In this document: positions 11,514-21,581 of the stretch, piece by piece
Numbering within the stretch: position 1 is the first letter of the stretch
How the letters are laid out: each line of letters begins with the position of its first letter
From: Rhizobacter koreensis
GTDB lineage: Bacteria > Pseudomonadota > Gammaproteobacteria > Burkholderiales > Burkholderiaceae_C
Direction of reading: 5' to 3'
Length of the DNA stretch: 64,000 nt
Assembly (NCBI RefSeq): GCF_013366375.1
Contig: NZ_JABWMJ010000004.1
Coordinates: forward strand, 248,001-312,000
The notes under the pieces: model-generated
What the model was told of the DNA's origin: nothing
Database searches by the model: none
The model's input: the letters and a program-made list of their open reading frames with translations, nothing else
Made by a program: the position numbers and the translations under genes

Positions 11514-13757
11514 ATGAGCGAGGTCGAAGGCACGGTGCAAGGTCACCGCGACGGCCACGGCTTCGTTGTCCGCGAGGGCGCGGCCGCCGACCTCTACCTG
11601 TCGCCCCAGGAAATGCGCGGTGTGCTGCACCGCGACCGCGTGAAGGCGCGCATCGTCCGCTACGACAAGAAGGGCCGTCCGGAAGGGCGCGTCGTCGAGA
11701 TCCTCGAGCGCCGCAAGACGCCGATCATCGGCCGCCTGCTCAGCGAGAACGGCGTCTGGCTCGTCGCTCCCGAGGACAAGCGCTACGGCCACGATATTTT
11801 GATTCCGCGCAACGCGATCGCCAGCGCCGAGCCCGGCCAGGTGGTCGCGGTCGAGCTCACCGAGCCGCCGTCGATGCACTCGCAGCCGGTCGGGCGCGTC
11901 ACCGAGGTGCTCGGCGAGATCGACGATCCCGGCATGGAGATCGAGATCGCGGTGCGCAAGTACGAGGTGCCGCACAAGTTCTCGGACGAGGCGCTTGCCC
12001 AGGCTGCGGCGCTGCCGGACCAGATCCGTACTGCCGACCGCAAGGGCCGCATCGACCTCACCGACGTGCCGCTGGTCACCATCGACGGCGAGGACGCGCG
12101 CGACTTCGATGACGCGGTCTACTGCGAGCCGGCGAAGGTGGGGCGCTCCAAGGGCTGGCGCCTGATCGTCGCGATCGCCGACGTGAGCCACTACGTCAGG
12201 CCGGGCGAGCCGCTCGACGCCGACGCCTACGAACGCGCCACGTCGGTCTACTTCCCGCGCCGCGTGATCCCGATGCTGCCCGAGAAGCTCTCGAACGGGC
12301 TGTGCTCGCTGAACCCGCACGTCGAGCGCCTCGCGATGGCCTGCGACATGCTCGTCACCGCGGAGGGCGAGGTCGAGGCCTACCAGTTCTACCCGGCGCT
12401 GATCGAGTCGCACGCGCGCCTCACTTACGGCGAGGTCGCCGCGATCCTCACCAACACGCGCGGGCCCGAAGCCGCCAAGCGCGCCGACCTGGTGCCGCAC
12501 CTGCTCGATCTGCACGAGGTCTACCGCGCGCTGCTGAAGTCGCGGGCGGTGCGGGGCGCGGTCGACTTCGAGACCACCGAGACACAGATCGTCTCCGACG
12601 AGAACGGACGCATCGAGAAGATCGTGCCGCGCGTGCGCAACGAGGCGCACCGGCTGATCGAGGAATCGATGCTTGCCGCCAACGTGTGCTCGGCCGACTT
12701 CGTCGCGCGTGCCAAGCACCCCGCGCTGTACCGGGTCCACGAGGGCCCGACGCCCGAGAAGCGGACGCTGCTGCAGAACTACCTGCGCGCGCTCGGCATC
12801 GGTCTGTCCATTGGCGACGATCCCAAGCCGGCCGAGTTCCAGGCCATCGCCGAGGCCACCAAGGACCGGCCCGATGCCGCGCAGATCCACTCGATGCTGC
12901 TGCGCTCGATGCAGCAGGCGATCTACACCGGCATCAACAGCGGCCACTTCGGCCTTGCGTACGAGGCCTACACGCACTTCACGAGCCCGATCCGGCGCTA
13001 CCCCGACCTGCTGGTGCATCGCGTGATCAAGGCGCTGCTGCTCGGCAAGCGCTACGTGCTCGGTGCCTCGACGAGCGCCGACGCGCTGGCCGAGCGCACC
13101 AAAGGCACCAAGCCACCCCGCAACACGGGCGAGGCGAAGCCGGCGGTCAGCCCTGAGCTCGAGCCGTGGCAGATCGCGGGCGCGCACTGCAGCGCGAACG
13201 AGCGGCGCGCCGACGAGGCCTCGCGCGACGTCGAGGCGTGGCTCAAGTGCCGCTACATGCGCGAGCACCTGGGCGAGGAGTACGGCGGCACTGTGAGCGC
13301 GGTGACGAGCTTCGGGCTCTTCGTCACCCTCGATGCGCTCTACGTCGAGGGCCTGGTGCACATCACCGAACTCGGCGGCGAGTACTTCCGCTTCGACGAG
13401 GTGCGCCAGGAGCTGCGCGGCGAACGCAGCGGCCTGCGCTACGTGATCGGCACCCGGGTGCGCGTGCAGGTCAGCCGGGTCGACCTCGACGGCCGCAAGA
13501 TCGACTTCCGCATGGTCCACGATGACGCGGAGGAAGCCGCGCTGATGCGTGCGCGGCGCGAGCGCAATGCCGAGAGGTCGCAGAGCGCGGCCGACGAGCT
13601 GAGCGCGATCAAGGGTGCCGACCGCAGCGCCAAGGCGGCCACGCGCGCCAAGACGAAGAGCCGCAGCAGCGCGGCGGGCAGCGCGCGCGCCGCCAAGAAC
13701 GCGACACGCAAGTCGGCGAGCGCGCGCGGCAGTGCGACGCGCAAGAGTCGCGGCTGA
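11514..13757 (+). CDS. rnr: Ribonuclease R
   Basis: A 3'-to-5' exoribonuclease of the RNB family (747 residues from this start) that degrades structured RNA. The cold-shock domain begins almost at residue 1 (VEGTVQGHRDGHGFVVREG). The catalytic RNB signature with clustered aspartates, TIDGEDARDFDDAVY, and HFTSPIRRYPDL follow. An S1 domain (GGTVSAVTSFGLFVTL) and a Lys/Arg/Ala/Ser-rich tail complete it. The N-terminal winged-helix domain of E. coli RNase R is missing; the space upstream is occupied by the tRNA gene. TTG at 11481 is an alternative start, adding only 11 residues. Confidence 0.93.
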   Translation: MSEVEGTVQGHRDGHGFVVREGAAADLYLSPQEMRGVLHRDRVKARIVRYDKKGRPEGRVVEILERRKTPIIGRLLSENGVWLVAPEDKRYGHDILIPRNAIASAEPGQVVAVELTEPPSMHSQPVGRVTEVLGEIDDPGMEIEIAVRKYEVPHKFSDEALAQAAALPDQIRTADRKGRIDLTDVPLVTIDGEDARDFDDAVYCEPAKVGRSKGWRLIVAIADVSHYVRPGEPLDADAYERATSVYFPRRVIPMLPEKLSNGLCSLNPHVERLAMACDMLVTAEGEVEAYQFYPALIESHARLTYGEVAAILTNTRGPEAAKRADLVPHLLDLHEVYRALLKSRAVRGAVDFETTETQIVSDENGRIEKIVPRVRNEAHRLIEESMLAANVCSADFVARAKHPALYRVHEGPTPEKRTLLQNYLRALGIGLSIGDDPKPAEFQAIAEATKDRPDAAQIHSMLLRSMQQAIYTGINSGHFGLAYEAYTHFTSPIRRYPDLLVHRVIKALLLGKRYVLGASTSADALAERTKGTKPPRNTGEAKPAVSPELEPWQIAGAHCSANERRADEASRDVEAWLKCRYMREHLGEEYGGTVSAVTSFGLFVTLDALYVEGLVHITELGGEYFRFDEVRQELRGERSGLRYVIGTRVRVQVSRVDLDGRKIDFRMVHDDAEEAALMRARRERNAERSQSAADELSAIKGADRSAKAATRAKTKSRSSAAGSARAAKNATRKSASARGSATRKSRG

Positions 13758-13931
13758 ACCGAAGGAGCGGCGGACAGGAAGGGATCGCACGTCGCTCGGC
13801 ACGCCGCCGAGTCGGCGCGGGCGCAACCGGTCGTTCTCGACAACTCATGGAACCTGCCCCAAATCATCCGCGGGTGCCGTCGGCACTCGCGCTTCACGGC
13901 GCGATGCGCCGGTACACGCACGGAGACTCCT

Positions 13932-14843
13932 ATGTCGATTCGCTTTGACGGCCGCGTGGCCATCGTCACGGGTGCGGGCGGCGGCCTCGGCCGCGAGCAC
14001 GCGCTCGCACTCGCGGCGCGCGGCGCCAGCGTCGTCGTCAACGATCTGGGCGGCATGCTCGACGGCAGCGGCGGCGAGCCGCTCGCCGCTCAGCGCGTCG
14101 CCGACGAGATCCGTGCCGCCGGCGGTCGTGCCATCGCCAACGGCGCGTCGGTCACCGACCCGGCGGCGGTCAATGCGATGGTCGAACAGGTGATGAACGA
14201 GTGGGGCCGCATCGACATCCTCGTCAACAACGCCGGGATCCTGCGCGACAAGAGCTTCGCGAAGATGACGCTCGAGGATTTCCGCCTGGTGGTCGAGGTT
14301 CACCTGATGGGCGCGGTGAACTGCTGCAAGGCCGTCTGGGAGATCATGCGCGAGCAGAAGTACGGCCGCATCGTGATGACGACGTCGTCGAGCGGCCTCT
14401 ACGGCAACTTCGGTCAGTCCAATTATGGCGCTGCCAAGATGGCGCTCGTCGGGCTCATGCAGACGCTTGCGCTCGAGGGCGAGAAGTACGACATCCGCGT
14501 CAACTGCCTGGCGCCGACCGCGGCGACGCGGATGACGGAGAACATCCTGCCCGACGCGGTGCTGTCGCTGCTGAAGCCGGAGACGGTGGCGCCGGGCCTG
14601 CTGGCACTGGTCGCCGAAGATGCGCCGACGCGCGCGATCCTCTGCGCCGGTGCCGGCGGCTTCGAGCGCGCACACATCACGCTGACCCACGGCATCTTCG
14701 TCGGCATGTCCGACGACGCGCCCGAACGGGTCGCCGCCGGCTTCGACGAGCTTTCGAGCCGTGATCGCGAGACCGTGCCGGCGAGCGGCGCGGCGCAGGG
14801 CGCCCTCGAGGTCGAGAAGGCGACGGCGGCAAGCCGGCGCTGA
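13932..14843 (+). CDS. SDR family oxidoreductase (3-hydroxyacyl-CoA dehydrogenase type)
   Basis: A 303-residue short-chain dehydrogenase with the NAD(P)-binding motif TGAGGGLGREHA (about residues 14-25), NNAG, and the catalytic set S / Y-x3-K in SSSGLYGNFGQSNYGAAK. The NDLGG stretch and overall pattern resemble the dehydrogenase module of peroxisomal multifunctional enzyme type 2, so (3R)-hydroxyacyl-CoA is a likely substrate class. This is an inference from family resemblance. A GGAG ribosome-binding site precedes the ATG. The neighbours give no pathway, and it converges on the NAD(P)H-hydrate repair gene with only 38 bases between. Confidence 0.85.
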   Translation: MSIRFDGRVAIVTGAGGGLGREHALALAARGASVVVNDLGGMLDGSGGEPLAAQRVADEIRAAGGRAIANGASVTDPAAVNAMVEQVMNEWGRIDILVNNAGILRDKSFAKMTLEDFRLVVEVHLMGAVNCCKAVWEIMREQKYGRIVMTTSSSGLYGNFGQSNYGAAKMALVGLMQTLALEGEKYDIRVNCLAPTAATRMTENILPDAVLSLLKPETVAPGLLALVAEDAPTRAILCAGAGGFERAHITLTHGIFVGMSDDAPERVAAGFDELSSRDRETVPASGAAQGALEVEKATAASRR

Positions 14844-14881
14844 GTCGTCGTCAGCTGGCGAACGGCAAGCCGGCTCGCCGG

Positions 14882-16414
14882 TCAGCGCGCGCCGAGCGCA
14901 AGCCGGTCGACCAGGTCGGCGGCGCGCCACGCACCGGCAGCGCGCGGCCCGGCGGCCGCCCCATGCGTCGCGACCGCTGTCGCGACGATCTCGAGGAGCG
15001 CTTCGCCGCCTGCGGTCGCGTCCTGCGCCCACCAGCCGCCGATCCAGCCCGCGAGCACGTCGCCGGTCCCGGCGCTCGCGAGCGATGCGTTGCCGGTGGC
15101 GTTGATGCGCGGCACGACACCGGGGGCGGCGAGGACGCTTCCCGACCCCTTCAGCAGCGCGACGCAATCGAAGCGCCGCACCAGCTCCGTGGCGGCCGCG
15201 ACGCGGTCGGCCTGCACCTCGGCCGTGGTGCGGCCGAGCAGGCGCGCGGCCTCGAGCGGGTGCGGCGTCAGCACGGTCCGGCAGCCGCGCGCGCCACGAG
15301 CGGCCAGGGCCTGCTGCAGGGCGGGGTCGGACGCGATCGCGTTGAGCGCATCGGCGTCGAGCACGAGGCGGCATGCGGCTTCGAGCAGGCGTGGCAGCGT
15401 CTCGGTGATGCGCGCGCCGCCGCCGCAACCGCAGACGAGCGTCGCCGCCGCAAGCTGGCCTGGCGTGGCGTCGTGCCACCAGCGGCTGCGCCACATCAGT
15501 TCCGGCCGGAGCGGGTCGTGGCCGGCCTCGGCTGCCCCCGGGTCGAGCAGATCGAGGTAGACCCGCCCGGCGCCGGCCGCCTGGGCGGCGCGCGCGGCGA
15601 GCAGCGCCGCACCGCTCATCGAGGTATCGCCGCCGACGACGACGACGTCGCCGAAGCTGCCCTTGTGGCCGGCATGGCGCCGCGGCACCCGGCGCGTCGC
15701 CGGCGCGCCGACGAGCAGCGCGTCGGGCGGCTCGGCGCCGCAGTCGCAGTTCAGGGTGTCGAGCCACACCGTGCCGGCGTGATCGCGCCCGGCGGCGGTG
15801 AAGAGCCCGGGTTTCAGCGTCAGCAGGGAGAGCGTGTGCTGCGCGACCACGGCACCGTCGCCGAGTGGATGCCCGCGCGTGACGTCGAGCCCTGACGGCG
15901 CGTCGACTGCCAGGACGATCGCGCCGGCGGCGCCGTCACGCCCGATCGCCTCGATCGCGCCGGCGAGCGCGCCGTCGGGCGCGCGGTTCGCGCCGATGCC
16001 GAGGAGGGCGTCGACGACGAGCGCCGCTGGCGCACCGGCGGCATCGGCCGCGTCGACGATCGGCACCCCGGCGTCCCGCGCCCGGGCGAGGGCGCGCGCC
16101 GCGTCGGTCGGGAGCCGGGCATCGAAGCCGGGGACGGCGCGAACCCGCACGTCCTTGCCCCAGCGCCGGAGCCACGCCGCCGCCTCGAGGCCATCGCCGC
16201 CGTTGTTGCCGTGACCGACGCGCACGTCGATCGAGCGCGCATGCGGCGCGAGCGCGAGCGCGAGGCGCGCGACGGCGAGCCCGGCACGCGCCATCAGCTC
16301 GAAGGGCGGCAGCGCAGCCGCGGCCGAGGCTTCGAGGCGGCGCGTCGCTGCGGCGCCGTGCAGCGGCCGCGGCGCGCCGGGCGTTCCGTCGACCCGGTCG
16401 ATACGCTCGATCAC
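14882..16414 (-). CDS. nnr: Bifunctional NAD(P)H-hydrate epimerase / ADP-dependent NAD(P)H-hydrate dehydratase
   Basis: A 510-residue metabolite-repair enzyme that epimerises and dehydrates damaged NAD(P)H hydrates. The N-terminal YjeF_N epimerase domain carries [16 protein letters not shown] and [10 protein letters not shown]. The C-terminal ribokinase-like YjeF_C domain carries [35 protein letters not shown] and [19 protein letters not shown]. The GTG at 16414 is chosen because the residues encoded upstream are an arginine-rich, low-complexity run without family character. The gene is alone on its strand and converges on the SDR gene. Confidence 0.9.
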   Translation of the reverse strand: MIERIDRVDGTPGAPRPLHGAAATRRLEASAAAALPPFELMARAGLAVARLALALAPHARSIDVRVGHGNNGGDGLEAAAWLRRWGKDVRVRAVPGFDARLPTDAARALARARDAGVPIVDAADAAGAPAALVVDALLGIGANRAPDGALAGAIEAIGRDGAAGAIVLAVDAPSGLDVTRGHPLGDGAVVAQHTLSLLTLKPGLFTAAGRDHAGTVWLDTLNCDCGAEPPDALLVGAPATRRVPRRHAGHKGSFGDVVVVGGDTSMSGAALLAARAAQAAGAGRVYLDLLDPGAAEAGHDPLRPELMWRSRWWHDATPGQLAAATLVCGCGGGARITETLPRLLEAACRLVLDADALNAIASDPALQQALAARGARGCRTVLTPHPLEAARLLGRTTAEVQADRVAAATELVRRFDCVALLKGSGSVLAAPGVVPRINATGNASLASAGTGDVLAGWIGGWWAQDATAGGEALLEIVATAVATHGAAAGPRAAGAWRAADLVDRLALGAR

Positions 16415-16558
16415 GAGACGTCGGTCACCGCGGCGGGTCGCCGCTCGTCTGCGCTGCACTCGGAGCGCCCCGGGTGGACGGCGCCGCCGAGCGGCGCGTC
16501 GGTCGTTGCGTGGCACGACATGGCCGGACGCCGGAGGTCAGGGGAAGAGGCGGGCGCA

Positions 16559-16567
16559 TGCTACAAT
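16559..16567 (+). promoter_or_regulatory. Extended -10 promoter of rpsB
   Basis: TGCTACAAT matches the extended -10 form TGnTATAAT with one mismatch, and lies about 190 bases before the rpsB ATG. The -35 region 17 bases upstream (CAGGGG) is poor, as tolerated in extended -10 promoters. Confidence 0.55.
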
Positions 16568-16604
16568 CGACTGGTTTGCCTGGGTACCCGTGGCTCAGAG
16601 TTAT

Positions 16605-16662
16605 CGAGCGTGCCGCTCGGTCCTGTGGGTCAGGCGCATGGGTTCACTCATGTGCCGCTCGG
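16605..16662 (+). promoter_or_regulatory. Structured rpsB leader, candidate S2 autoregulatory element
   Basis: Two local hairpins are visible: CGAGCG-TGC-CGCTCG (16605-16619) and GGCGCATG/CATGTGCC with an 8-base loop (16633-16656). A second copy of CGCTCG at 16656-16661 could instead pair with CGAGCG at 16605-16610, so two mutually exclusive folds are possible. Function is inferred from position only. Confidence 0.4.
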
Positions 16663-16757
16663 CAAGCGATGCAGCGAACCGGCTGCCAGAAGGTGTCGCG
16701 GTTATTACCACACCGCGATTCACGCCGGATTCTAGAACCAACCTTTTTGGAACCTCC

Positions 16758-17501
16758 ATGACGATCACGATGCGTGAAATGCTGGAAGCCGGTGTCCACT
16801 TCGGACACCAGACGCGCTTCTGGAACCCCAAGATGGCCCCGTACATCTACGGCCATCGGAACAAGATCCACATCATCAACCTGGAAAAGACGCAGCCGCT
16901 CTTCCAGGACGCGATGGGCTTCATCCGCCAGCTGGCGAGCCGCCGCGGCACCATCTTGATGATCGGCACCAAGCGCCAGGCGCGCGAGGTGATCGCGCAG
17001 GAAGCGCAGCGCGCCGGCATGCCCTACGTCGACCAGCGCTGGCTCGGCGGCATGCTCACCAACTTCAAGACCGTCAAGGGCTCGCTCAAGCGCCTGAAGG
17101 AGATGAAGGCGCAGGTCGAGTCGGGCGCCGAACTCCGCATCAAGAAGGAAGCGCTGATGTTCCAGCGCGAGCTCGCCAAGCTCGAGAAGGACATCGGCGG
17201 CATCCAGGACATGAATGCGCTGCCGGACGCGATCTTCGTCATCGACGTCGGCTACCACAAGATCGCCGTCGCCGAAGCGCAGAAGCTCAACATTCCGATC
17301 ATCGGCGTCGTCGACTCGAACCACTCGCCGATCGGCATCGACTACGTGATCCCGGGCAACGACGACTCGGCCAAGGCGGTCGCGCTGTACGCGCGCGCGG
17401 TGGCCGACGCGGTCCTCGAGGGCAAGTCGAACGCGACCAACGAGGTCGTGCAGGCCGGCTCGCAGAGCGACGAGTTCGTGGAAGTCAACGAAGCGGCCTG
17501 A
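16758..17501 (+). CDS. rpsB: 30S ribosomal protein S2
   Basis: The 247-residue small-subunit protein S2. The hallmark N-terminus [17 protein letters not shown], the segment [43 protein letters not shown] and [19 protein letters not shown] are all present. The ATG at 16758 is the only sensible start; the open frame upstream is leader. The gene begins the rpsB-tsf-pyrH-frr run and is separated from tsf by 121 bases that contain an intrinsic terminator-like hairpin. Confidence 0.99.
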   Translation: MTITMREMLEAGVHFGHQTRFWNPKMAPYIYGHRNKIHIINLEKTQPLFQDAMGFIRQLASRRGTILMIGTKRQAREVIAQEAQRAGMPYVDQRWLGGMLTNFKTVKGSLKRLKEMKAQVESGAELRIKKEALMFQRELAKLEKDIGGIQDMNALPDAIFVIDVGYHKIAVAEAQKLNIPIIGVVDSNHSPIGIDYVIPGNDDSAKAVALYARAVADAVLEGKSNATNEVVQAGSQSDEFVEVNEAA

Positions 17502-17535
17502 TCGGGGCCCCGGCTCGCCAGCGGCGAGCGGAACC

Positions 17536-17561
17536 AGGGGCTGAGTACAGCCCCTTTTTTT
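17536..17561 (+). terminator. Intrinsic terminator/attenuator between rpsB and tsf
   Basis: An 8-bp stem AGGGGCTG / CAGCCCCT with loop AGTA is followed by seven T residues. It lies 35 bases after the rpsB stop and 62 bases before tsf. It probably terminates part of the rpsB transcripts and lowers tsf relative to rpsB; no strong promoter is visible between it and tsf. Confidence 0.85.
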
Positions 17562-17622
17562 CAACCCGGCCGCGCGGCTTGCAGCCCTCGCGGCGGCCGG
17601 AGCAACGAACGGAGATAGACAC

Positions 17623-18540
17623 ATGGCCACGATCACAGCCGGCATGGTGGGCGCCCTGCGCGCGAAGACCGACGCCCCAATGATGGAGTGCAAGAAGGCG
17701 TTGACCGAAGCCGATGGCGACATGGCGCGCGCCGAAGAGCTGCTGCGCGTCAAGCTCGGCAGCAAGGCCGGCAAGGCTGCGTCGCGGATCACCGCCGAAG
17801 GCGTGATCGCGGTGTCGACCGGCGCGGCCGGTGGAGCGATGGTCGAGGTGAACTGCGAGACCGACTTCGTCACCAAGAACGACTCGTTTCTCGCGCTCGC
17901 GCAGGCCGCCGCCGACCTGGTCGCGGCCAACGACCCGACCGACGTCGACGCGCTGGCCGCTCTGCCGTACAGCCAGGACGGCTTCGGCCCGACGCTCGAT
18001 GACGTGCGCAAGGGCCTCATCGGCAAGATCGGCGAGAACATGTCGTTCCGTCGCTTCGTCCGGTACGGCGGCGACACCAAGCTCGCGAGCTACCTGCACG
18101 GCACCCGCATCGGCGTGCTGGTCGCCTACGACGGCGACGAGGTCGCTGCCAAGGACGTCGCGATGCACATCGCGGCGATGAAGCCGGTCGCGCTGACGTC
18201 CGCCAACGTGCCGAACGAGCTCATCGAGACCGAGCGCCGCGTGGCCATGCAGAAGGCCACCGAGGATGCCGAGAAGGCGACCGCCGAAGGCAAGACGCCG
18301 CAGTCGCCCGAAATCGTGCAGAAGCGCATCGAGGGCTCGGTGGCCAAGTACCTGAAGGAAGTCAGCCTCTTCAACCAGGCCTTCGTCAAGAACGACAAGC
18401 AGAGCGTCGAGCAGATGCTCAAGGAACGCTCGACCCGCATCACGGCGTTCACGCTGTACGTCGTCGGCGAAGGCATCGAGAAGAAGGTCGACGACTTTGC
18501 CGCCGAGGTGGCCGCGCAGGTCGCCGCCGCGAAGGGCTGA
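17623..18540 (+). CDS. tsf: Elongation factor Ts
   Basis: A 305-residue nucleotide-exchange factor that reloads EF-Tu with GTP. The N-terminal UBA-like helix region [20 protein letters not shown], the EF-Tu contact motif [10 protein letters not shown], the [15 protein letters not shown] stretch and the conserved [13 protein letters not shown] and TEGVIAV-like strands mark it. A ribosome-binding site GGAGA precedes the ATG. It follows rpsB and precedes pyrH by 61 bases, the standard arrangement. Confidence 0.98.
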   Translation: MATITAGMVGALRAKTDAPMMECKKALTEADGDMARAEELLRVKLGSKAGKAASRITAEGVIAVSTGAAGGAMVEVNCETDFVTKNDSFLALAQAAADLVAANDPTDVDALAALPYSQDGFGPTLDDVRKGLIGKIGENMSFRRFVRYGGDTKLASYLHGTRIGVLVAYDGDEVAAKDVAMHIAAMKPVALTSANVPNELIETERRVAMQKATEDAEKATAEGKTPQSPEIVQKRIEGSVAKYLKEVSLFNQAFVKNDKQSVEQMLKERSTRITAFTLYVVGEGIEKKVDDFAAEVAAQVAAAKG

Positions 18541-18601
18541 GCCAGCCGACGCACGCGCTTTGCACACTGCCGGACCTGACCACGACATCGAGGAGCCCTC
18601 A

Positions 18602-19312
18602 ATGCCCGCCTACAAGCGCATCCTGCTGAAGCTGTCCGGCGAGGCGCTGATGGGCGACGACGCCTATGGCATCAACCGCGCGACCATCGTGCGGATGGTG
18701 CGCGAGATCCAGGACGTCACCCGGCTCGGCTGTGAGGTCGCGGTCGTCATCGGCGGTGGCAACATCTTCCGCGGCGTCGCCGGCGGTGCGGTCGGCATGG
18801 ACCGCGCGACTGCCGACTACATGGGCATGCTGGCGACGGTGATGAACGCGCTGGCGCTTGCCGACACGATGCGCCAGGAAGGCATGACGGCGCGCGTCAT
18901 GTCGGCCATCGCCATCGAGCAGGTCGTCGAGCCGTACGTCCGCCCGAAGGCGCTGCAGTACCTCGAAGAGGGCAAGGCGGTGATCTTCGCGGCCGGCACC
19001 GGCAACCCGTTCTTCACCACCGACACCGCGGCGGCGCTGCGCGGCGCCGAGATCGGTGCCGAGATCGTGCTGAAGGCGACCAAGGTCGACGGCGTCTACA
19101 CCGCCGACCCGCGCACCGACCGCAGTGCGACACGCTACTCCACGATCAGCTTCGACGAGGCGATCGCGCGCAACCTGCAGGTGCTCGACGCTACCGCGTT
19201 CGCGCTGTGTCGGGACCAGAACCTGCCGATCCGCGTGTTCAGCATCTTCAAGGCCGGCGCGCTCGAGCGCGTGGTGATGGGCGAAGACGAGGGTACGCTG
19301 GTTCACGTGTGA
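18602..19312 (+). CDS. pyrH: Uridylate kinase (UMP kinase)
   Basis: A 236-residue hexameric amino-acid-kinase-fold enzyme that phosphorylates UMP to UDP in pyrimidine nucleotide synthesis. Characteristic are [15 protein letters not shown] at the start, [50 protein letters not shown] and [12 protein letters not shown]. The ATG at 18602 follows a GGAG ribosome-binding site. The position between tsf and frr is conserved across proteobacteria. Confidence 0.98.
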   Translation: MPAYKRILLKLSGEALMGDDAYGINRATIVRMVREIQDVTRLGCEVAVVIGGGNIFRGVAGGAVGMDRATADYMGMLATVMNALALADTMRQEGMTARVMSAIAIEQVVEPYVRPKALQYLEEGKAVIFAAGTGNPFFTTDTAAALRGAEIGAEIVLKATKVDGVYTADPRTDRSATRYSTISFDEAIARNLQVLDATAFALCRDQNLPIRVFSIFKAGALERVVMGEDEGTLVHV

Positions 19313-19391
19313 CCTATAACCCTGCATCGGCGCGGCGCCCGCGTGTGCGGCCGCAGCCGCCGCGGCGCCGAGCCGCGATTGGAGGCAATCG

Positions 19392-19952
19392 ATGAGCATC
19401 GAAGACATCAAGAAGACCGCCGAGCAGAAGATGGCGCGCTCCCTCGAGGTGTTCCGCAACGAGTTGCAGAAGATCCGCACGGGGCGGCCCCACCCAGGCA
19501 TCCTCGACCAGGTCCAGGTCGAGTACTACGGGTCGATGGTCCCCGTGGGGCAGGTCGCCAACGTGACCCTGCTGGACGCGCGCACGCTGAGCGTGCAGCC
19601 GTGGGAGAAGGGCATGGGGCCGAAGATCGAGAAGGCGATCCGCGAATCCGATCTCGGCCTCAACCCGTCGGCTCAGGGCGACCTGCTGCGCGTGCCGATG
19701 CCGCCGCTCACCGAAGAGCGTCGCCGCGACCTGACCAAGGTGGCGCGCAACGCCAGCGAGGACGCGCGCATCGCGGTGCGCGGGGTGCGCCGCGACGCCA
19801 ACGAGCACGCCAAGCGCCTGCTCAAGGACAAGCAGATCTCGGAAGACGAGGAGCGTCGCTCGCTCGACGAGCTGCAGCGCCTTACCGATCGCACGATCGC
19901 CGAGATCGACCGGCTGACCGCGGCCAAGGAAGCCGAGATCATGGCGGTCTGA
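19392..19952 (+). CDS. frr: Ribosome recycling factor
   Basis: A 186-residue tRNA-shaped protein that, with EF-G, splits the post-termination ribosome. The conserved stretch [55 protein letters not shown] and the C-terminal helix with [15 protein letters not shown] are present. Length matches the family norm of about 185. A GGAGG ribosome-binding site lies just upstream. It is the last translation gene before the envelope genes uppS and cdsA. Confidence 0.98.
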   Translation: MSIEDIKKTAEQKMARSLEVFRNELQKIRTGRPHPGILDQVQVEYYGSMVPVGQVANVTLLDARTLSVQPWEKGMGPKIEKAIRESDLGLNPSAQGDLLRVPMPPLTEERRRDLTKVARNASEDARIAVRGVRRDANEHAKRLLKDKQISEDEERRSLDELQRLTDRTIAEIDRLTAAKEAEIMAV

Positions 19953-19997
19953 GCTCGATGAGCCGAATCCGTTCGATCTTGCAGCAGGCGCCCCGGC

Positions 19998-20741
19998 GTG
20001 GCTGACCCGACCCCGGCAACGCCGGCGATCCCGCGCCACGTCGCGATCGTGATGGACGGCAACGGGCGCTGGGCCAAGCGCCGTTTCATGCCGCGCGTGT
20101 TCGGCCACAAGCAGGGCGTCGATGCGCTGGTGCGCACCGTGCTCGCCTGCGCCGACCGCGGCATCGAGTACCTCACGGTGTTCGCGTTCTCCTCCGAGAA
20201 CTGGAAGCGGCCGACCGAGGAAGTTTCGGGGCTGATGGGCCTGGTGCTCGTCGCGGTCTCGAAGTATCTGGGCAAGCTCGCGGCCGACGGCGTGCGCATC
20301 CGCATCGTGGGCGACCGCGGCCAGGTCTCCGACAAGCTGCGGCAAGCCTGGGAGCAGGCCGAGTCGAGCACCCGCCACAACACGCGCATCACGCTCTCGG
20401 TCGCGTTCAATTACGGCGGTCGCTGGGACATCGTGCAGGCGTGCCGGCGCGCGATCGCCGACGGTCTGCAGCCGGACGAGCTCGACGAGGCGCGCCTCAA
20501 CAGCTACATGGCGCTGAGCTACGCGCCCGACCCCGATCTCTTCATCCGCACCGGCGGCGAGCTGCGCATCAGCAACTTCCTGCTTTGGCAGGCAGCGTAT
20601 TCGGAGCTCGTGTTCACCGAGTGCCTGTGGCCGGAGTTCGGTACGGCCGAGCTCGATGCGGCGCTCGCCCAATATGCGCAGCGCGAGCGCCGTTTCGGCG
20701 CGGTGCCGAGCGCATCGGCCGACGAGGCGGCGACGTGCTGA
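19998..20741 (+). CDS. uppS: Isoprenyl transferase / undecaprenyl diphosphate synthase
   Basis: A 247-residue cis-prenyltransferase that makes the C55 lipid carrier for peptidoglycan and O-antigen from FPP and IPP. The catalytic motif IVMDGNGRWAKRR places the key aspartate at residue 20. FAFSSENWKRP, VAFNYGGRWDIV and DLFIRTGGELRISNFLLWQ, with the C-terminal aromatic/acidic LWPEF, follow. The start is GTG at 19998. The end overlaps the cdsA start by seven bases, suggesting translational coupling. Confidence 0.96.
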   Translation: MADPTPATPAIPRHVAIVMDGNGRWAKRRFMPRVFGHKQGVDALVRTVLACADRGIEYLTVFAFSSENWKRPTEEVSGLMGLVLVAVSKYLGKLAADGVRIRIVGDRGQVSDKLRQAWEQAESSTRHNTRITLSVAFNYGGRWDIVQACRRAIADGLQPDELDEARLNSYMALSYAPDPDLFIRTGGELRISNFLLWQAAYSELVFTECLWPEFGTAELDAALAQYAQRERRFGAVPSASADEAATC

Positions 20742-21568
20742 GAGAGCGCGTCATCACCGCGATCGTGCTGCTGGCACTGCTGCTGCCGGCGCTGATCGTC
20801 TCGTCGGCCTGGCCGTTCGCGGTGTTCGCGCTGGTGGGCCTTGCGATCGGCGCGTGGGAATGGGGGCGTCTCAACGGCGCGCCGGCGCTCGCGGTGCCGC
20901 TCGGCGTGCTGCTCGCGCTCGCCTGCGCGGCGGCGCTTGCCGCCGGCTGGATCGATCGTCCACCGGCCGTCGTATGGTGGGTTGCGACCGTGCTCTGGGT
21001 CGCCGCCGGTGCGTCCGCGGTGCGCGGCGGGCCGGCGGCGTGGCCGCGCATTCCGCAGGCGGTGCGCATCGTCGTCGGCCTGGTCGCGCTCTGGACCGCG
21101 TGGCTGGCGCTTGCCCACGCCAAGGCGGTCGGCCTCAACTTCCTGCTGTCGCTGCTGGCGCTGGTCTGGGCCGCCGACATCGCCGCCTACTTCGGGGGAC
21201 GGGCGTTCGGCAAGCGCAAGCTCGCGCTCTCGATCAGCCCGGGCAAGAGCTGGGAGGGCGTCTGGAGCGGCATGGTCGGCGCGCTCGTCGTCGCCTTCGT
21301 CTGGCTGCTCGTCGAGCGCAGCGTCGGCGCGATCGCGCCGAGCGTCTACGGCATGCTCGCCAACCGCTTCGGCATCGTCGTGATGGCGGTCGTCGTCGTC
21401 CTGCTGGTGGCGATGAGCGTGGTCGGCGACCTGGTCGAGTCGCTCGTCAAGCGCAGCGCCGGTGCCAAGGACAGCAGCTCGCTGCTGCCGGGGCACGGCG
21501 GCGTGCTCGACCGTGTCGACGCGCTGCTGCCGGTGTTCCCGATCGGCCTTGCGCTGGTCTCGCTTTGA
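20735..21568 (+). CDS. cdsA: Phosphatidate cytidylyltransferase
   Basis: A 277-residue polytopic inner-membrane enzyme that makes CDP-diacylglycerol from phosphatidic acid and CTP, the branch point of phospholipid synthesis. Several hydrophobic segments are visible (for example [17 protein letters not shown] at the start). The family signature near the C-terminus runs [20 protein letters not shown] then [24 protein letters not shown] is also present. The GTG at 20735 overlaps the uppS stop; the longer open frame upstream is a shadow of uppS. Confidence 0.94.
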   Translation: MLRERVITAIVLLALLLPALIVSSAWPFAVFALVGLAIGAWEWGRLNGAPALAVPLGVLLALACAAALAAGWIDRPPAVVWWVATVLWVAAGASAVRGGPAAWPRIPQAVRIVVGLVALWTAWLALAHAKAVGLNFLLSLLALVWAADIAAYFGGRAFGKRKLALSISPGKSWEGVWSGMVGALVVAFVWLLVERSVGAIAPSVYGMLANRFGIVVMAVVVVLLVAMSVVGDLVESLVKRSAGAKDSSSLLPGHGGVLDRVDALLPVFPIGLALVSL

Positions 21569-21581
21569 AGGCGGTCTCCTA

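Larger units (their letters stand above)
16415..16757 (+). other. Intergenic region between nnr and rpsB: promoter and structured leader
   Basis: These 343 bases separate the divergent nnr and rpsB genes. The left 140 bases show no gene. An extended -10 promoter sits at 16559-16567. The roughly 185-base leader after it has a 6-bp hairpin (16605-16619), an 8-bp hairpin (16633-16656) and a repeated 11-mer GTGCCGCTCGG at 16610-16620 and 16652-16662. Leaders of rpsB are autoregulated by S2 in other proteobacteria. No protein-coding potential is apparent. Confidence 0.6.

Noticed and set aside
16585..16657. tRNA-like look of the rpsB leader (GGCTCAG near the start, GGTTCACTC later)
   Set aside because: No acceptor stem pairs, no anticodon arm of correct size, and no CCA end; better explained as a structured mRNA leader.
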